Notes under the pieces: generated by a model
Told to the model about the DNA's origin: nothing
What the model saw: only the letters and a program-made list of their open reading frames with translations
The model's database searches: none
Translations under genes and position numbers: made by a program
Part shown: in pieces, positions 63,426 through 64,000 of the stretch
Position numbering within the stretch: the first letter of the stretch is position 1
Layout: every line of letters begins with the position of its first letter
DNA from: G963677325 sp963810555
GTDB taxonomy: Bacteria; Bacteroidota; Bacteroidia; Bacteroidales; Prolixibacteraceae
Length of the DNA stretch: 64,000 bases
Reading direction: 5' to 3'
Assembly (NCBI GenBank): GCA_963810555.1
Contig: CAWENX010000006.1
Span: 434,001 to 498,000, forward strand

Positions 63426-64000
63426 ATGACAAAAATTGCTAAAAATCTGACCGATTTAATTGGAAATACTCCATTGCTGGAACTTACCAATTTTAAAAGA
63501 AAACATAACCTCTCAGCCAAAATCATTGCAAAGCTGGAATACTATAATCCTCTTGGAAGCGTGAAGGACAGAATAGGTTATGCCATGATCAAAGATGCTG
63601 AAGAGAAGGGGAAAATCAATAAGGATACGGTAATTATTGAACCGACAAGCGGAAATACAGGTATTGCTCTGGCTTTTGTGGCTGCCGCCAAAGGTTACAG
63701 GTTAATATTGACCATGCCTGAAACATTTAGCGCAGAACGCCGCAATCTGTTAAAAGCCTTAGGGGCGGAACTTGTCCTGACTCCCGGAAGTGAAGGCATG
63801 AAAGGAGCTATAAAAAAATCAGAAGAACTGGCCGCTGAGATACCGAATTCATTCATTCCCCAACAGTTTAAAAATCCTGCCAATCCTGAAATTCACAGAA
63901 AAACAACCGCAGAAGAAATCTGGAATGATACCGGTGGAAATGTCGATATTTTTGTTGCAGGAATCGGAACAGGCGGAACAATTACCGGGGTAGGTGAAGT
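63426..64000 (+). CDS. cysK: Cysteine synthase A, N-terminal part
   Basis: PLP enzyme making L-cysteine from O-acetylserine and sulfide. The frame is open to the window edge, 191 complete codons. Opening DLIGNTPLLELTNFKRKHNL, PLP lysine in YYNPLGSVKDRIGYAMI near residue 45, EPTSGNTGIALAFVAAAKG near 73, MPETFSAERRNLLKALGAEL near 97, and the phosphate loop GIGTGGTITGVG near 180. Enzyme end product of the sulfur locus. Its promoter carries two Rrf2-type dyads, so it may be repressed when cysteine or Fe-S supply is high. Confidence 0.96.
   Translation, partial: MTKIAKNLTDLIGNTPLLELTNFKRKHNLSAKIIAKLEYYNPLGSVKDRIGYAMIKDAEEKGKINKDTVIIEPTSGNTGIALAFVAAAKGYRLILTMPETFSAERRNLLKALGAELVLTPGSEGMKGAIKKSEELAAEIPNSFIPQQFKNPANPEIHRKTTAEEIWNDTGGNVDIFVAGIGTGGTITGVGE

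Overview
The window is chromosomal DNA from a member of the Bacteroidota, probably an uncultured Bacteroidales-type polysaccharide degrader. Support: promoters of the form TAnnTTTG; a fused DAHP synthase/chorismate mutase; Bacteroidota-specific families (DUF4301, DUF2461, LysM plus periplasmic-binding protein); an araA/SSS transporter/araD/araB locus with secreted hydrolases; moderate-to-low GC; tRNA genes without encoded CCA. No phage, insertion sequence, rRNA or CRISPR array was seen.

Layout. 0-11 kb: aromatic amino acid synthesis (aroA, aroB, DAHP synthase/chorismate mutase, tyrA, aroE) with a previously unannotated Phe/Tyr-rich leader peptide and attenuator in front of tyrA, followed by RNase P RNA, a DUF4304-like gene, a broken DUF4301 gene and a TPR protein. 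11-23 kb: housekeeping (truA, PPOX-fold protein, SNF2 helicase, SUI1/YciH), an NfnA/NfnB-like flavoprotein pair with a dihydroorotate-dehydrogenase-like gene, a LysM lipid/peptidoglycan-associated protein and rocD. 23-32.5 kb: an arabinose operon: araA, Na+/sugar symporter, araD, secreted GH42 galactosidase, araB, secreted SASA esterase. 33-46 kb: more polysaccharide genes (heparinase II/III-like lyase and the remnant of a paralog, GH88 unsaturated glucuronyl hydrolase, beta-helix protein) mixed with a methyltransferase, tRNA-Val, an AzgA-like purine permease, ispD, a RelE-type toxin-antitoxin pair and an EamA transporter. 46-53 kb: cyclophilin, cysS, tRNA-Arg, an aminotransferase-fold protein with its catalytic residues replaced, recO, rdgB, an esterase. 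53.7-64 kb: an assimilatory sulfur locus: Rrf2 regulator, Crp/Fnr-type regulator, cysH on one strand; cysD, cysN, a fused PstS-PstC-like transporter, PstA, PstB, a LuxR-type response regulator and cysK (cut by the window end) on the other.

How it works together. The sulfur locus reads as a unit: uptake by the Pst-like ABC transporter (perhaps of sulfate rather than phosphate; no phoU), activation by CysDN, reduction by CysH, and cysteine synthesis by CysK, with two copies of a TACCT-N6-AGGTA dyad before cysK as a probable operator for the Rrf2 protein. The arabinose locus couples extracellular cleavage (GH42, esterase) to import and AraBAD-type catabolism.

Two window-wide patterns deserve attention. 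First, gaps between genes carry several repeat families, above all arrays of imperfect units with a strict 11-nt period (at least seven loci, the largest 14 units folded into a ~121-nt palindrome), 28-nt GTAGAGAC/GTCTCTAC palindromes (one inside pstB), and a cluster of two perfect 22-24 bp hairpins. Second, seven genes, including the essential ispD, are broken by what look like single-base insertions, often at short homopolymers, and an eighth by a compensated insertion/deletion; this looks like sequencing error rather than decay.
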